In this document: positions 25,612 to 33,532 of the stretch, in pieces | Layout of the letters: each line of letters begins with the position of its first letter | Position numbering within the stretch: position 1 is the stretch's first letter | Source: CADEDH01 sp039029735 | GTDB taxonomy: Bacteria > Actinomycetota > Acidimicrobiia > Acidimicrobiales > SZUA-35 | DNA: 64,000 bases | Direction: 5' to 3' | Assembly (NCBI GenBank): GCA_039029735.1 | Contig: JBCCFL010000021.1 | Location: forward strand, 26,577 to 90,576 | Translations under genes and position numbers: made by a program | Notes under the pieces: generated by a model | The model's database searches: none | Told to the model about the DNA's origin: nothing | What the model saw: only the letters and a program-made list of their open reading frames with translations

Positions 25612-25790
25612 TTCTCTGCGCTGCGTCCAGACGATCCAGCTTGTCCGCACAGAACGCCGTGAGCAGGTGCAACAGTCCGCCCCGTGCGTGCAGATCTGGC
25701 GAGTCCACCTCGGTCCCGGCGAATCCTGTGCGCAATGCGTGCACGCTCGCACCGGACCGGACGACGGACCACACCGAAGAACTAATGTTC

Positions 25791-25820
25791 TTGACGCGTT
25801 TTGCGCACGGAACCTATAGT
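25791..25820 (+). promoter_or_regulatory. Promoter of the element's cargo genes, probably leaderless
   Basis: A -35 hexamer TTGACG (25791-25796) and a -10 hexamer TATAGT (25815-25820) are separated by 18 bp. Transcription would begin within a few bases of the ATG at 25829, giving a leaderless or nearly leaderless mRNA, which is common in actinobacteria. The gene has no ribosome binding site, consistent with this. Confidence 0.65.
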
Positions 25821-25828
25821 CTCGCAGC

Positions 25829-26524
25829 ATGAGTGAACACGATGAGCGCACCGCCGAGCTCCACCACCCGCTGCCGGATCACGTCGATCCAGATCTGGTT
25901 GCGCAGGTCGTGCATGGCATCACGAAGGGCCACGACATCGCCGCAAGGGCCTATAACGATGTCGAAGGCTGGGATGGTCACTGCTACGGCACGGTGGCCT
26001 GGCGACTCTCGTGGTTCCAGGTCGAGGCTCACCTAGAGGTTCGCGATGACGTGAAGACATCTCGCCCCGGGGGCATGTTTCGAATCTGGCATGACGGCAC
26101 GAAGTACACGGTGTACACGAGCGGCAGTACTGATCCGAACTGGTCAGTGTTCAGCTATGACTTCGAGCGGTCGAATGGGCGGATCGAGGTAGCTCGATCG
26201 AATCATGAGCAGCTCACGATTTTCGCAGAGGTAGCCACCGACACACTCGATGAACCGGTTGACGACGAGGTGTTCAGAGAACTCAGCTTTGTTTATGTCG
26301 GTGCTGCAGACCACGGGGGATGCGTAGCGGTGTACCTCGGTGCTCCCGTGGGCGGTGAGTCCGGCGAGAAGACTTGGGGTTGGGTTCGCCAGGTGTACGG
26401 CGGACCGTCCGAAGGTGGATTCTCTGGCCCCAACGGCGACATCAGCCCGTCGAAGTTCGGCCCCCATGGCGGTCTGACAGGAGGTCCCTCAATCGAGATT
26501 GCCCTCGAAGAGCCAGATGAGTAG
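25829..26524 (+). CDS. Uncharacterised 231-residue cargo protein of the integrative element
   Basis: No recognisable family. It is a soluble protein without a signal peptide: an acidic N-terminus, then a mixed alpha/beta region with many aromatic residues (GHCYGTVAWRLSWFQVEAHL). The C-terminus is Gly/Pro/Ser-rich (about 185-220) and looks flexible. It is expressed from its own strong-looking promoter and overlaps the start of the XRE-ImmA gene by 8 bp, so the two are coupled. Base composition is lower in GC than the host genes. Coupling to an ImmA-type protease suggests it may be a partner or substrate, such as a toxin or sensor (inference). Confidence 0.75.
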   Translation: MSEHDERTAELHHPLPDHVDPDLVAQVVHGITKGHDIAARAYNDVEGWDGHCYGTVAWRLSWFQVEAHLEVRDDVKTSRPGGMFRIWHDGTKYTVYTSGSTDPNWSVFSYDFERSNGRIEVARSNHEQLTIFAEVATDTLDEPVDDEVFRELSFVYVGAADHGGCVAVYLGAPVGGESGEKTWGWVRQVYGGPSEGGFSGPNGDISPSKFGPHGGLTGGPSIEIALEEPDE

Positions 26525-27587
26525 CCCTGCGAGTCGCTTTCAGCCTGACCGACTGATGACTGCGCGACTTGCCCGGGGTCGACTAAAGAAGGACGTTGCG
26601 CAAGCAGTCGGGAAGACACCCGCGGCGGTGTCACACTGGGAATTAGGTCACTCGCGCCCTAGCGACGAAGTCGTTGAGCAGCTTGCGAGAGTCCTTAGTT
26701 TCCCGACTGAGTTTTTCCTGGATGGAAACGCCGCGACCCATACCCCACCAGCTGGTGCGGTTCATTTTCGGAGTCTTCGGTCTTCCTCCCAGAGAGAGCG
26801 CGATCAGGCTCTCGCTCGGGGCGCTCTACTGACAACGCTTGCGAGCTTTTTCCAGGACTCGGGAGTACGCCTGCCGCGATTGGACTTCCCGGACATCGAG
26901 GTTGGCCCCGACCCCTCAGCTGAAGAGGTGAGCAAGGCCGCAAGTCTCCTTCGCCAGCATTGGGGCATCACCTCCGGCCCAATCCCTCACGTCGTGAGGC
27001 TGCTGGAAGCAGGCGGTGCCATCGTCGGTCGTCTCGGCACGAGATCGTCTCGCGTTGACGCCTTCTCATACAGCACGGGCCCGCGTCCAGTGGTAATCCT
27101 TGGCTCCGAGAAGAAGGACAAGGCTCGAGGCAGGTTCTCAGCGGCCCACGAGCTGGGACATCTTGTGATGCACCATGACGCAGAGCCAGGAGATGCTCAA
27201 GTTGAGAGGCAGGCGAACGAATTCGCCTCCGCTTTACTGATGCCGGCCGAAGACATCTTCGACGAACTACCCACCACGGCCGACTTCTCAGCCTTCCTCG
27301 AACTCAAGCGAGTATGGGGCGTGTCAATTCAGGCCCTGCTATTCCGCTCTCGGCGGCTCGGCCGAATGACCGAGAGCACCTACCGAAGAGCAATGACGGA
27401 GGTCTCCGCGAATGGCTGGCGGAGATCAGAGCCAGACCACTTAGGCCCCGTCGAGTCTCCGGAGGTTCTGAGGCGAGCGTTCAATCTACTGAACGAGAGA
27501 CGAGGGGTCGGGCTAGCCGAAGTCGCGGAGAAGACTCACCTACCAAGAGATGTCCTAGTTGAACTCTTGGAGGACCACTCCTTGTAG
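26517..27587 (+). CDS. XRE-type HTH fused to ImmA/IrrE metallopeptidase
   Basis: 356-residue protein. An N-terminal Cro/CI-type helix-turn-helix (about 12-62, KKDVAQAVGKTPAAVSHWEL) is followed by an ImmA/IrrE-like zinc peptidase domain with the active-site motif SAAHELGHLVMHH near residue 213 and a downstream Glu (RQANEFASALLMP). Such proteins cleave repressors, as ImmA does in ICEBs1, or act as antitoxin/regulator components. ATG 26517 overlaps the upstream stop region (ATGAGTAG) and is favoured over GTG 26499. It probably regulates this element or controls the cargo pair. It is not the canonical separate ImmR/ImmA pair, since both activities are in one chain. Confidence 0.9.
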   Translation: MSSPASRFQPDRLMTARLARGRLKKDVAQAVGKTPAAVSHWELGHSRPSDEVVEQLARVLSFPTEFFLDGNAATHTPPAGAVHFRSLRSSSQRERDQALARGALLTTLASFFQDSGVRLPRLDFPDIEVGPDPSAEEVSKAASLLRQHWGITSGPIPHVVRLLEAGGAIVGRLGTRSSRVDAFSYSTGPRPVVILGSEKKDKARGRFSAAHELGHLVMHHDAEPGDAQVERQANEFASALLMPAEDIFDELPTTADFSAFLELKRVWGVSIQALLFRSRRLGRMTESTYRRAMTEVSANGWRRSEPDHLGPVESPEVLRRAFNLLNERRGVGLAEVAEKTHLPRDVLVELLEDHSL

Positions 27588-27614
27588 AAATTCTGCGCAG
27601 TATGGTTCTCGAAT

Positions 27615-28265
27615 ATGGCCGACTTGGCTCCTCTCATTGCCGCTGGCGGAATCGTCCTTGCATCGTTGATTGCCGCTACCTACACAATCTGGCTCGCCTT
27701 CACCCGCATACGGGCTGACGAGCGCCGCGAGTTCGGTCGCTGGCTGGCCGAGCAGAGACTCAAAGAGTTCACCGAGGCTCACTCCGTTCAACGGCTGATG
27801 GTCTTCTCCGCGAGCCAAACACTGAAGAGGAAGACCGGGATCTATCGAGACCGCGACGACTCGGCTGCAACACCCTCGATCGATGGTTGGCTCTCCCTCA
27901 ACGATCAGCTCCGCTCTTCGACTGTTGCGCTGAGGCTCTTGGGATCTGATCTAGTCGCAGATCACCTTGAGGACACGCACGCGCTCTGGTGGGCTGACCC
28001 TGTTGTCGAGATGATGAGATCTCCGGACCCAAAGCTCGGAACGCAGTTGCCAACCCAGTGGGAGAAGTGGCGTTACGCCGACGATGGAGGTTCTGGATAC
28101 CTCATACGAGCGGAGGAGATGGTCCAGCTGGCAAGAAAGGACCTGAGCGATTTGATCGGTCCCAAATTCTCAGCGCATCCTGCGAAGGCCAGCCGATGGG
28201 CGGAGCCTGGCCGCGTGGAAATCAACCTACCGAGCGACAGCAAGAAAAGAGGGAAGCCGCGCTGA
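27615..28265 (+). CDS. Membrane-anchored protein of unknown function (element cargo)
   Basis: 216-residue protein with one N-terminal membrane segment (LIAAGGIVLASLIAATYTIW, about 7-27) and a basic, helical cytoplasmic part (RIRADERREFGRWLAEQRLK), which predicts a single-pass N-out arrangement. I recognise no catalytic motif. It follows the XRE-ImmA gene by 27 bp and is probably cotranscribed. Small proteins of this architecture are common as membrane effectors beside regulatory modules in mobile elements, but that is analogy only. Lower GC than the chromosome supports foreign origin. Confidence 0.72.
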   Translation: MADLAPLIAAGGIVLASLIAATYTIWLAFTRIRADERREFGRWLAEQRLKEFTEAHSVQRLMVFSASQTLKRKTGIYRDRDDSAATPSIDGWLSLNDQLRSSTVALRLLGSDLVADHLEDTHALWWADPVVEMMRSPDPKLGTQLPTQWEKWRYADDGGSGYLIRAEEMVQLARKDLSDLIGPKFSAHPAKASRWAEPGRVEINLPSDSKKRGKPR

Positions 28266-28413
28266 TCTACACGGGCTGGTCGGCAACGTCTACACCGGAG
28301 GTTTCACGTGGCCACATGCTGAGTCCGAACAGAGATCGAGTTCCGACCTGACCATTCAGTAATCCGCGAATACCGCTTCGGCCCGAGGGCCCCGACCACC
28401 TCGGGGGTGACCG

Positions 28414-29652
28414 ATGACGGTGGTTCTTGGCAATCAGGCGAGTACCGGGTCGACGGTTGAGCGCACGCCGGAGCAGGCGAAGGCCGATCGGTATCGGGCT
28501 TCTCGTGAGCTTCAGGGCTTCAACGCCTGGGCGTTCTCGGCCCGGCAGATGACCGCCCGCAACGGTGGCGCAGAAACGAAGGCTGAGCGAGTGGCCTCGT
28601 GCGGGGTGCGGATCAAGCCACGGGTTGGCCTCAAACGCAACCCTGAGTCGGATGGCCGGATCGCCACGACCGGAGTGAAGACGTGCGGTTCAGTGTGGTC
28701 GTGTCTGGCCTGTGCGGCGAAGATCCGAGCCCGGCGAGCGGAAGAGATCGACGCCATCACGAAGGCTCACCTGGCTGATGGCGGCGGAGTCACGTTCCTC
28801 ACCTTCACGCTCCCCCACGTCGCAACGGATTCACTCGACGAGCTGGTCGACGCCCTGACCAAGTCCTGGCGGGGAATGACCAGCGGGGAGAAGTGGAAGG
28901 ACAAGATCAAGCCCCGCTTCGACGTGATCAGCCAGATCACCTCGTTCGAAGCGACGATCGGGGCCAACGGCTGGCACCCACACCTGCACGTGCTGTTCTT
29001 CCACTGGCGCCCCCTCGATCTCGATCGGGGCGGCGAGTTCGACCAGTTCGTGACCGAGATGGGCGAACGGTGGGGCACCCGGATCGCCAGACGACTCGGC
29101 CGGGAGACGCACGCCTACTACGGCGTCAAGGGTGACCCGGTCCGTGACAACGCTGGCATCGGCGCCTACGTGTCCAAGATCCACTTCGAGATGGCCCGGA
29201 GCGATCTCAAACACGGTGACGTCACCTGGGACCAACGTTCACCGTGGCAGCTCGGCCTCGACGCCGCCCGCACAGGAGAAGCCCAAGACATCGCCCGGTG
29301 GGTCGAGTGGCACCTCGCCACGAAAGGCCGCAACGCCATCCAAATCCCGATAGCGCTCCGGGACCTATACGCCGAACAGCTCGCCGTGCTGGGCCAGGCC
29401 GACAAGACAGACGAAGACATCGCCGCTGAAGACCAGGGTGGCGAGATCGAAGCTTGGATCTCCGCACCCGCCTACGACGCACTCCGACAAGCCAACCGCC
29501 ACACGGGCGCCCTATCCGAGTTCGTCATCACCTACCAGCACCACGGCCTTCAGCCCGCCGTTCGCCAAGCCAAAGCGCACGGCGTTCGCCTGGCTGTCGT
29601 CGTTGGCAGAACGCAGACACCAACCGTGATCCTCACAGGAGGGAACACATGA
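28414..29652 (+). CDS. Rolling-circle replication initiator (RepSA-like, HUH)
   Basis: 412-residue replication protein. A Cys motif typical of rolling-circle Rep proteins (KTCGSVWSCLACAAKIRARR, about 89-108) is followed by the HUH metal-binding motif GWHPHLHVLFF (about 187-197). A Tyr in IGAYVSKIHFEM, near 251, is the likely nicking residue. It would nick and replicate the excised circular element, as RepSA does for SLP1/pSAM2-type elements. ATG 28414 has a GGGGGTGA site upstream. Its stop overlaps the next gene by 4 bp. The 148-bp gap before it is a likely place for the replication origin, though no clear origin motif was found. Confidence 0.88.
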   Translation: MTVVLGNQASTGSTVERTPEQAKADRYRASRELQGFNAWAFSARQMTARNGGAETKAERVASCGVRIKPRVGLKRNPESDGRIATTGVKTCGSVWSCLACAAKIRARRAEEIDAITKAHLADGGGVTFLTFTLPHVATDSLDELVDALTKSWRGMTSGEKWKDKIKPRFDVISQITSFEATIGANGWHPHLHVLFFHWRPLDLDRGGEFDQFVTEMGERWGTRIARRLGRETHAYYGVKGDPVRDNAGIGAYVSKIHFEMARSDLKHGDVTWDQRSPWQLGLDAARTGEAQDIARWVEWHLATKGRNAIQIPIALRDLYAEQLAVLGQADKTDEDIAAEDQGGEIEAWISAPAYDALRQANRHTGALSEFVITYQHHGLQPAVRQAKAHGVRLAVVVGRTQTPTVILTGGNT

Positions 29653-29930
29653 GCGACACGAACGAGCGGCCATGGCAGCTCGGCCCCATCGGCATGGTCT
29701 ACGACCAAGGCGACGACGGGCACACGAACCCGCTGGGAGTGCTCGCCGTCCCCGACGACGGGAGCAGCGGATTCCACGCAATGGGATTCACCAACGGCGG
29801 CGAATCGGTGTTCCAGGACCTCGGCCGGTTCGACTCGATGGACCAAGCCGCAGAACAGATCTGGGGCTGGCAACAGAACAGACCCCAACAGGGAGAACTG
29901 TGGGACAACGACGAAACGGGGATGGCGTGA
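29649..29930 (+). CDS. Small acidic protein between rep and xis
   Basis: 93-residue, strongly acidic protein rich in Asp, Gly and Gln, with no membrane segment and no family I recognise. It has the feel of a compact alpha/beta protein (GIVYDQ-like start, then GFHAMGFTNGGESVFQDL). ATG 29649 overlaps the rep stop as ATGA, and its stop overlaps the next start as GTGA. It is therefore firmly part of a rep-orf-xis operon and probably helps replication or excision of the element. Confidence 0.75.
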   Translation: MSDTNERPWQLGPIGMVYDQGDDGHTNPLGVLAVPDDGSSGFHAMGFTNGGESVFQDLGRFDSMDQAAEQIWGWQQNRPQQGELWDNDETGMA

Positions 29931-30127
29931 GCGCAGCGACTGGACGAAGACGGACGTACACAGTCGCTGAGGCGGCGGAGATCCTTGGTATCTCGAGATC
30001 ACTTGCGTACGAGTGCGTGAAGTCTGGAGAGATCCCATCGCTCCGGCTTCGGGGCCGGGTGGTCGTGCCTGTCGCGGCGCTCGATACGTTGCTGGCCTCG
30101 ACGTATGAGGAACTGAAGGCTGGTTGA
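29927..30127 (+). CDS. Excisionase-like helix-turn-helix protein
   Basis: 66-residue MerR/AlpA-type DNA-binding protein: YTVAEAAEILGISRSLAYEC forms the winged helix, followed by IPSLRLRGRVVVPVAALDTL, the standard excisionase-family wing. It should bend DNA at the attachment site and promote excision with the integrase. The GTG start overlaps the previous stop (GTGA). It is convergent with the integrase, whose stop is 16 bp away. Confidence 0.85.
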   Translation: MSAATGRRRTYTVAEAAEILGISRSLAYECVKSGEIPSLRLRGRVVVPVAALDTLLASTYEELKAG

Positions 30128-30143
30128 CGAGTCGTCGCTGTGC

Positions 30144-31298
30144 TCAGGCGTCGTCGCTGCTGCTGAAAAGTTGGGCGGCAACGACGTCGGCGGCGTCTCG
30201 GGCGATGGCGGGTGTGACGTGCGAGTAGAGGTCGAGAGTGATGCCGACCGTTGCGTGCCCGAGCCGTTCCGAAACGATCTTCGGGTGTACACCCGCCTTG
30301 AGGGCCAATGTGGCGTAGCTGTGCCGGAGATCATGGAAGCGGATCGAGGGAAGGCCCGACGCCTTGACTCGTCGGGTGAACTCCCGGCTGAACCAATCTG
30401 GATTGATCGGTTCGCCGACCTCGTCGCGGAATACCAGATCGTGTGAGCCATCCCAAGTTCCGGGAAGGGCCTGGCGTTCCTCGACCTGCCGACGGCGGTG
30501 ACTTCGTAGAACGTCGACGGAGTGGTCATCGAGGTAGATCACGCGGACGCTTCGCTTGGACTTCGGCGCAGCGATCACCGGCTGGTAGTTGACCGTCGTC
30601 AGTGTCTGTCGGATGGCGAGTTGGCGTGCGTCGAGATCGACGTCGGCCCAGCGAAGTCCGAGCACTTCACCTCGGCGCATCCCCGTAGTCGCAGCGAGGA
30701 TGTACGAGGCTCGTAGCCGGTCCTCGGCGACGTTCTGGAAGAACTGGGCTATCTGGTCTGAGTCCCAGGTTCGTTGTTCCGGTGGCCTAGATGTAGGCGG
30801 CCGTGCGGCGCTCGCAGCGTTCCGGGCCACCATTCCCAACCGCTCGGCGTCTGCGAGGGCCTTGCGTAGCACCACGTGCGTGTTGCGGACGCTCTTGGGG
30901 GCCAGTGGTTTGCCTGACCGTGCTCCGCTCTCGGACAGCTGAGCGTAGAAGGCCTCGATTTCAAGTGGTGTCAGATCCCGCACGGGGCGGTGCCCAAGAT
31001 GCTGGTCGATGCGGTCCACGGCCACTCGGTAGCTCTCCCACGTCGTCGCCTTGAGGTGTTGGCGTTGAGTTTCCAGCCACTCGGTGACGAACGGCCCCAG
31101 CTCCTTGGCTGATCGAGCGGCGGCGGTTCCGTCGGCCACCTCCTGCAGGATCTTCTGCAGCGCCGCTTCGGCATCCTTCTTCGTGCGGAAGCCGGAGCGC
31201 TGCAGCTGGCGCCGCTTGCCCGTTGCCGCATCGGTGCCAACGTCGACCCGGAAGGCGTAGCTACCGCTGTCCTTCTTGAAGATCCGCCCACGTGCCAC
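30144..31298 (-). CDS. Tyrosine recombinase (integrase)
   Basis: 384-residue site-specific recombinase. An N-terminal AP2-like arm-binding domain (GSYAFRVDVGTDAATGKRRQ) and SAM-like core-binding domain precede the catalytic domain. The active residues are visible: Arg in TTGMRRGEVLGLRW (about 206), Lys in APKSKRSVR (about 246), His-x-x-Arg in HDLRHSYATL (about 324), and the nucleophile Tyr in DLYSHV (about 357). The open frame reaches to 31424, but GTG 31298 places the usual RGRIFKKDSGSY start correctly. It lies next to the tRNA-Leu 3' end, which it uses as its target. Confidence 0.92.
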   Translation of the reverse strand: MARGRIFKKDSGSYAFRVDVGTDAATGKRRQLQRSGFRTKKDAEAALQKILQEVADGTAAARSAKELGPFVTEWLETQRQHLKATTWESYRVAVDRIDQHLGHRPVRDLTPLEIEAFYAQLSESGARSGKPLAPKSVRNTHVVLRKALADAERLGMVARNAASAARPPTSRPPEQRTWDSDQIAQFFQNVAEDRLRASYILAATTGMRRGEVLGLRWADVDLDARQLAIRQTLTTVNYQPVIAAPKSKRSVRVIYLDDHSVDVLRSHRRRQVEERQALPGTWDGSHDLVFRDEVGEPINPDWFSREFTRRVKASGLPSIRFHDLRHSYATLALKAGVHPKIVSERLGHATVGITLDLYSHVTPAIARDAADVVAAQLFSSSDDA

Positions 31299-31396
31299 AG
31301 AGCAGACGCTAGCGCCTGTGCACGTTCTGTGCACGATGGCGGCTGGCGTAAATGGTCGACTTGGCGAGCCGATCAACGTTTTGCCTGGTGAACAGG

Positions 31397-31451
31397 GTGC
31401 CCGGGGTGGGATTCGAACCCACACGGAGGTTGCCCTCCCGAGGGGTTTAAG
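31397..31451 (-). repeat. Right attachment site (within tRNA-Leu)
   Basis: Perfect 55-bp copy of the left repeat. It covers the tRNA from the anticodon loop to the 3' end plus one base. Homology decays on both sides immediately after. Confidence 0.93.
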
Positions 31452-31482
31452 CCCTCTGCGTCTGCCATTCCGCCACCCGGGC
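31398..31482 (-). tRNA. tRNA-Leu (anticodon UAA)
   Basis: Minus-strand 85-nt tRNA. The acceptor stem GCCCGGG pairs with CCCGGGC, the anticodon stem GAGGG/CCCUC encloses the loop CUUAAAC (anticodon UAA), there is a long class II variable arm, and the T loop contains TTCGAAT. The terminal CCA is not encoded. The 3' 54 nt coincide with the right attachment repeat of the integrative element, so its sequence was restored on integration. Confidence 0.96.
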
Positions 31483-31546
31483 GAACATTCTCAGCGTAGT
31501 GCTACTCCCCTGCCCCACCCCGGAGTATCGCCACCTCGCGGCGGCC

Positions 31547-32299
31547 TCAGGGGCGAAGCAACGCCTTCACCACCACGTCGGCATGGTCTCCCAGCAGCGA
31601 GAAGTGGGTGGCCTCGTCCACGAGGGTGACCTCGGCCTGGCGAGCCCCGAGCAACTCCACCAGGGCCTCCTCATCGATGATGGGCGGCAACCCGGGAGCC
31701 ACCCCGTGGCCGGCCCGGATCAGGTGGAGGGGCTGGGTGGTGTGCGGTAGCAGCGCGGTCGCCTCGTCGTCGACCACCATCGACCGGAAGTCGGCGGTCA
31801 CAGCGGCGATCATGACAGGGAACGGCAGCGAGCCGAGGTTGGGAATGATGTTCGCCAGGGCGCCGTCGATCACCTCGTCGGCCGAGGAGTCTGCGGGGAT
31901 CCGCCGGGGCGGGCCCGCATCCACCAGGATCAGGTCGTTGACCACCTCTGGGGCTCCCACCGCGAGGCACGCGGCCACGTGCGCACCGAAGGAATGCCCG
32001 ACCACCGTGACCGGGCCGCCGAAGGCGGCCGACACCGTGCTGAGCACACCGGCAACGTCTTCGGCGTGCGCAGCGACACCCCACGGCCCCTCCATGGCGC
32101 TGAGCCCCCGGCCCCTCAGGTCGATGGCGATCAGGGTTCGGGCCCCGGCCACGCCTTCCACCACGGTGGCCCACGATGCGGCGGCGCCGTTCACGCCCGC
32201 CAGCAGCACCGCCGGACGACCCTCGGGGCTCTCCCAGATCGTGCTCGTGACCATCCCGTTGAGGGTCTCGACAGACAGCGTGCGCGAAGAGGCAGTCAT
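31547..32299 (-). CDS. Alpha/beta hydrolase
   Basis: 250-residue alpha/beta-fold hydrolase. An oxyanion-type LLAGVNGAAASW segment replaces the usual HG motif, the nucleophile elbow is VVGHSFGAH (Ser near 99), DLRGRGLS is the typical strand-4 motif, and the C-terminal His is in EATHFSLLGD. The substrate is unknown; it could be an esterase, lactonase or C-C hydrolase. The start is ATG 32299, or 32308 three codons upstream; a long open frame continues beyond but is antisense to the luciferase-like gene. Its start is 67 bp from the divergent luciferase-like gene, so they may share control. Confidence 0.83.
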   Translation of the reverse strand: MTASSRTLSVETLNGMVTSTIWESPEGRPAVLLAGVNGAAASWATVVEGVAGARTLIAIDLRGRGLSAMEGPWGVAAHAEDVAGVLSTVSAAFGGPVTVVGHSFGAHVAACLAVGAPEVVNDLILVDAGPPRRIPADSSADEVIDGALANIIPNLGSLPFPVMIAAVTADFRSMVVDDEATALLPHTTQPLHLIRAGHGVAPGLPPIIDEEALVELLGARQAEVTLVDEATHFSLLGDHADVVVKALLRP

Positions 32300-32365
32300 G
32301 GTCTCCATGATGGTGTGATCCGGCCCGGAAACGTGTCGGAAACACCGATGATCTACGGTGACGGA

Positions 32366-33532
32366 ATGAAGGTCGACGTCCACTTCTACTGCACCGTGCC
32401 GATGCCCGATGCGGGTGCCGGGCCCCCGATGCCGGTGGATCGGCGCTACGACAACGCCGCCGTGATCGCCTGCTACGAGAACCTCGAGCACTGGGCCAAG
32501 ACGGCCGACGGGCTCGGCTTCGACGCGTTCTGGCTCACCGAGCACCACTTTCAGTACGAGGGCTACGAGGTGGTGCCCAACCTGATCCAGATGGGCCAGC
32601 ACCTGGCGTCGATCACCGATCGGATCTCGTTCGGCCAGGCGTTCAACGTCGTGCCGCAGTGGCACCCGCTCCGCCTGGCCGAAGACTTCGCCATGGCCGA
32701 CATCGTGACCCGTGGGCGGATGGTGTTCGGCGTGGGGCGAGGCACCGTGCCCCGCGAAGCCGAGACGCTGGGCGGCGTGGTGGCCTCCGGTGACAACGAG
32801 ATGGGGGCAGAGCAGGAGCGCCGCAACCGGGAGATCTTCGAGGAGGCCATGGAGGTCATCAAGGCGGCCTGGGAATCGGAGCGGTTCAGCTACTCGGGCA
32901 AGCACTTCGTGTTTCCGCCGCCTGGGGTCCCCGACAGGGGTTCGACGGTGAAGGACCTCACGCTGGTGCCGAAGCCGCTGTCGTACCCGGAGCTGCCGGC
33001 GATCTACCAACCGGTCACGTCGCCCGCCACGATCGCCTACGCCGCCCAGGCCGGTCACGTCGGCATCGTCACCGGCGGCCCGCTCCACAAGGCCGCCGAG
33101 GTGTGGGACCGCTTCGGCACCGAGGCGGCCCAAGCCGGCCGCGATCTCGGCCCCGGCGAGGGCCGGGCGTATCACATCAACATTCACGTCGGCCGAACGA
33201 CCGAGGCGGCGATCGCGTCGGGGCGCAACGGTCACGACGAGTACGTGAAGTTCCTGTCGCCCTACGGGCGGTTCAAGCACTACCGCGACGGCGCCGTTCC
33301 CTTCGATTTCCGGCCGACGATCGACGACACGATCGCGGAGGAGACCATGGCCATCGGTTCGGTGGAGCAGGTCGCCGACCAACTCGGTCGTTTCGCCGAG
33401 CGCCTCGGCTTCCAGCGGCTGCTCCTCTTCCCCGACTTCCCGGGGCTCACCCGAGCTGAGATCGACGAGCAGATGCATCTGATCGCCGCCGAGGTCCTCC
33501 CCAGGATCGGGGTCGAGCTCAGCGCACCGTGA
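32366..33532 (+). CDS. LLM-class flavin-dependent oxidoreductase (luciferase-like)
   Basis: 388-residue bacterial-luciferase superfamily protein with the TIM-barrel signature. The N-terminus is MKVDVHFYCTVPM, followed by DGLGFDAFWLTEHHF, the FGQAFNVVPQWHPLRLAEDF insertion and RMVFGVGRGTVP, matching F420- or FMN-dependent monooxygenases. These oxidise small organic compounds; the cofactor choice cannot be decided here. ATG 32366 is chosen because the family begins at MKVDV; ATG 32348 is six codons upstream. It is divergent from the alpha/beta hydrolase. Its 3' end overlaps the convergent Thr-rich protein gene by 14 bp. Confidence 0.88.
   Translation: MKVDVHFYCTVPMPDAGAGPPMPVDRRYDNAAVIACYENLEHWAKTADGLGFDAFWLTEHHFQYEGYEVVPNLIQMGQHLASITDRISFGQAFNVVPQWHPLRLAEDFAMADIVTRGRMVFGVGRGTVPREAETLGGVVASGDNEMGAEQERRNREIFEEAMEVIKAAWESERFSYSGKHFVFPPPGVPDRGSTVKDLTLVPKPLSYPELPAIYQPVTSPATIAYAAQAGHVGIVTGGPLHKAAEVWDRFGTEAAQAGRDLGPGEGRAYHINIHVGRTTEAAIASGRNGHDEYVKFLSPYGRFKHYRDGAVPFDFRPTIDDTIAEETMAIGSVEQVADQLGRFAERLGFQRLLLFPDFPGLTRAEIDEQMHLIAAEVLPRIGVELSAP

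Larger units (their letters stand above)
25557..31451. mobile_element. 5.9-kb integrative element in tRNA-Leu(UAA), bounded by 55-bp direct repeats
   Basis: The element lies between two identical 55-bp copies (25557-25611 and 31397-31451) of the 3' part of a tRNA-Leu gene, the left/right attachment sites expected of tyrosine-integrase insertion. The intact tRNA is restored at the right end, with the integrase gene next to its 3' end. Contents in order: unknown gene, XRE-ImmA gene, membrane-anchored gene, rolling-circle rep, small gene, xis-like gene, integrase. The int-xis-rep set resembles actinomycete integrative elements (pSAM2/SLP1 type), but no FtsK-like transfer gene is present. It would have to be mobilised in trans or be non-transmissible. 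The cargo is visibly less GC-rich than its surroundings. Confidence 0.92.

Noticed and set aside
31547..33478. 643-codon extension of the hydrolase frame
   Set aside because: Beyond ATG 32299/32308 the frame is antisense to the luciferase-like gene and has no hydrolase features.
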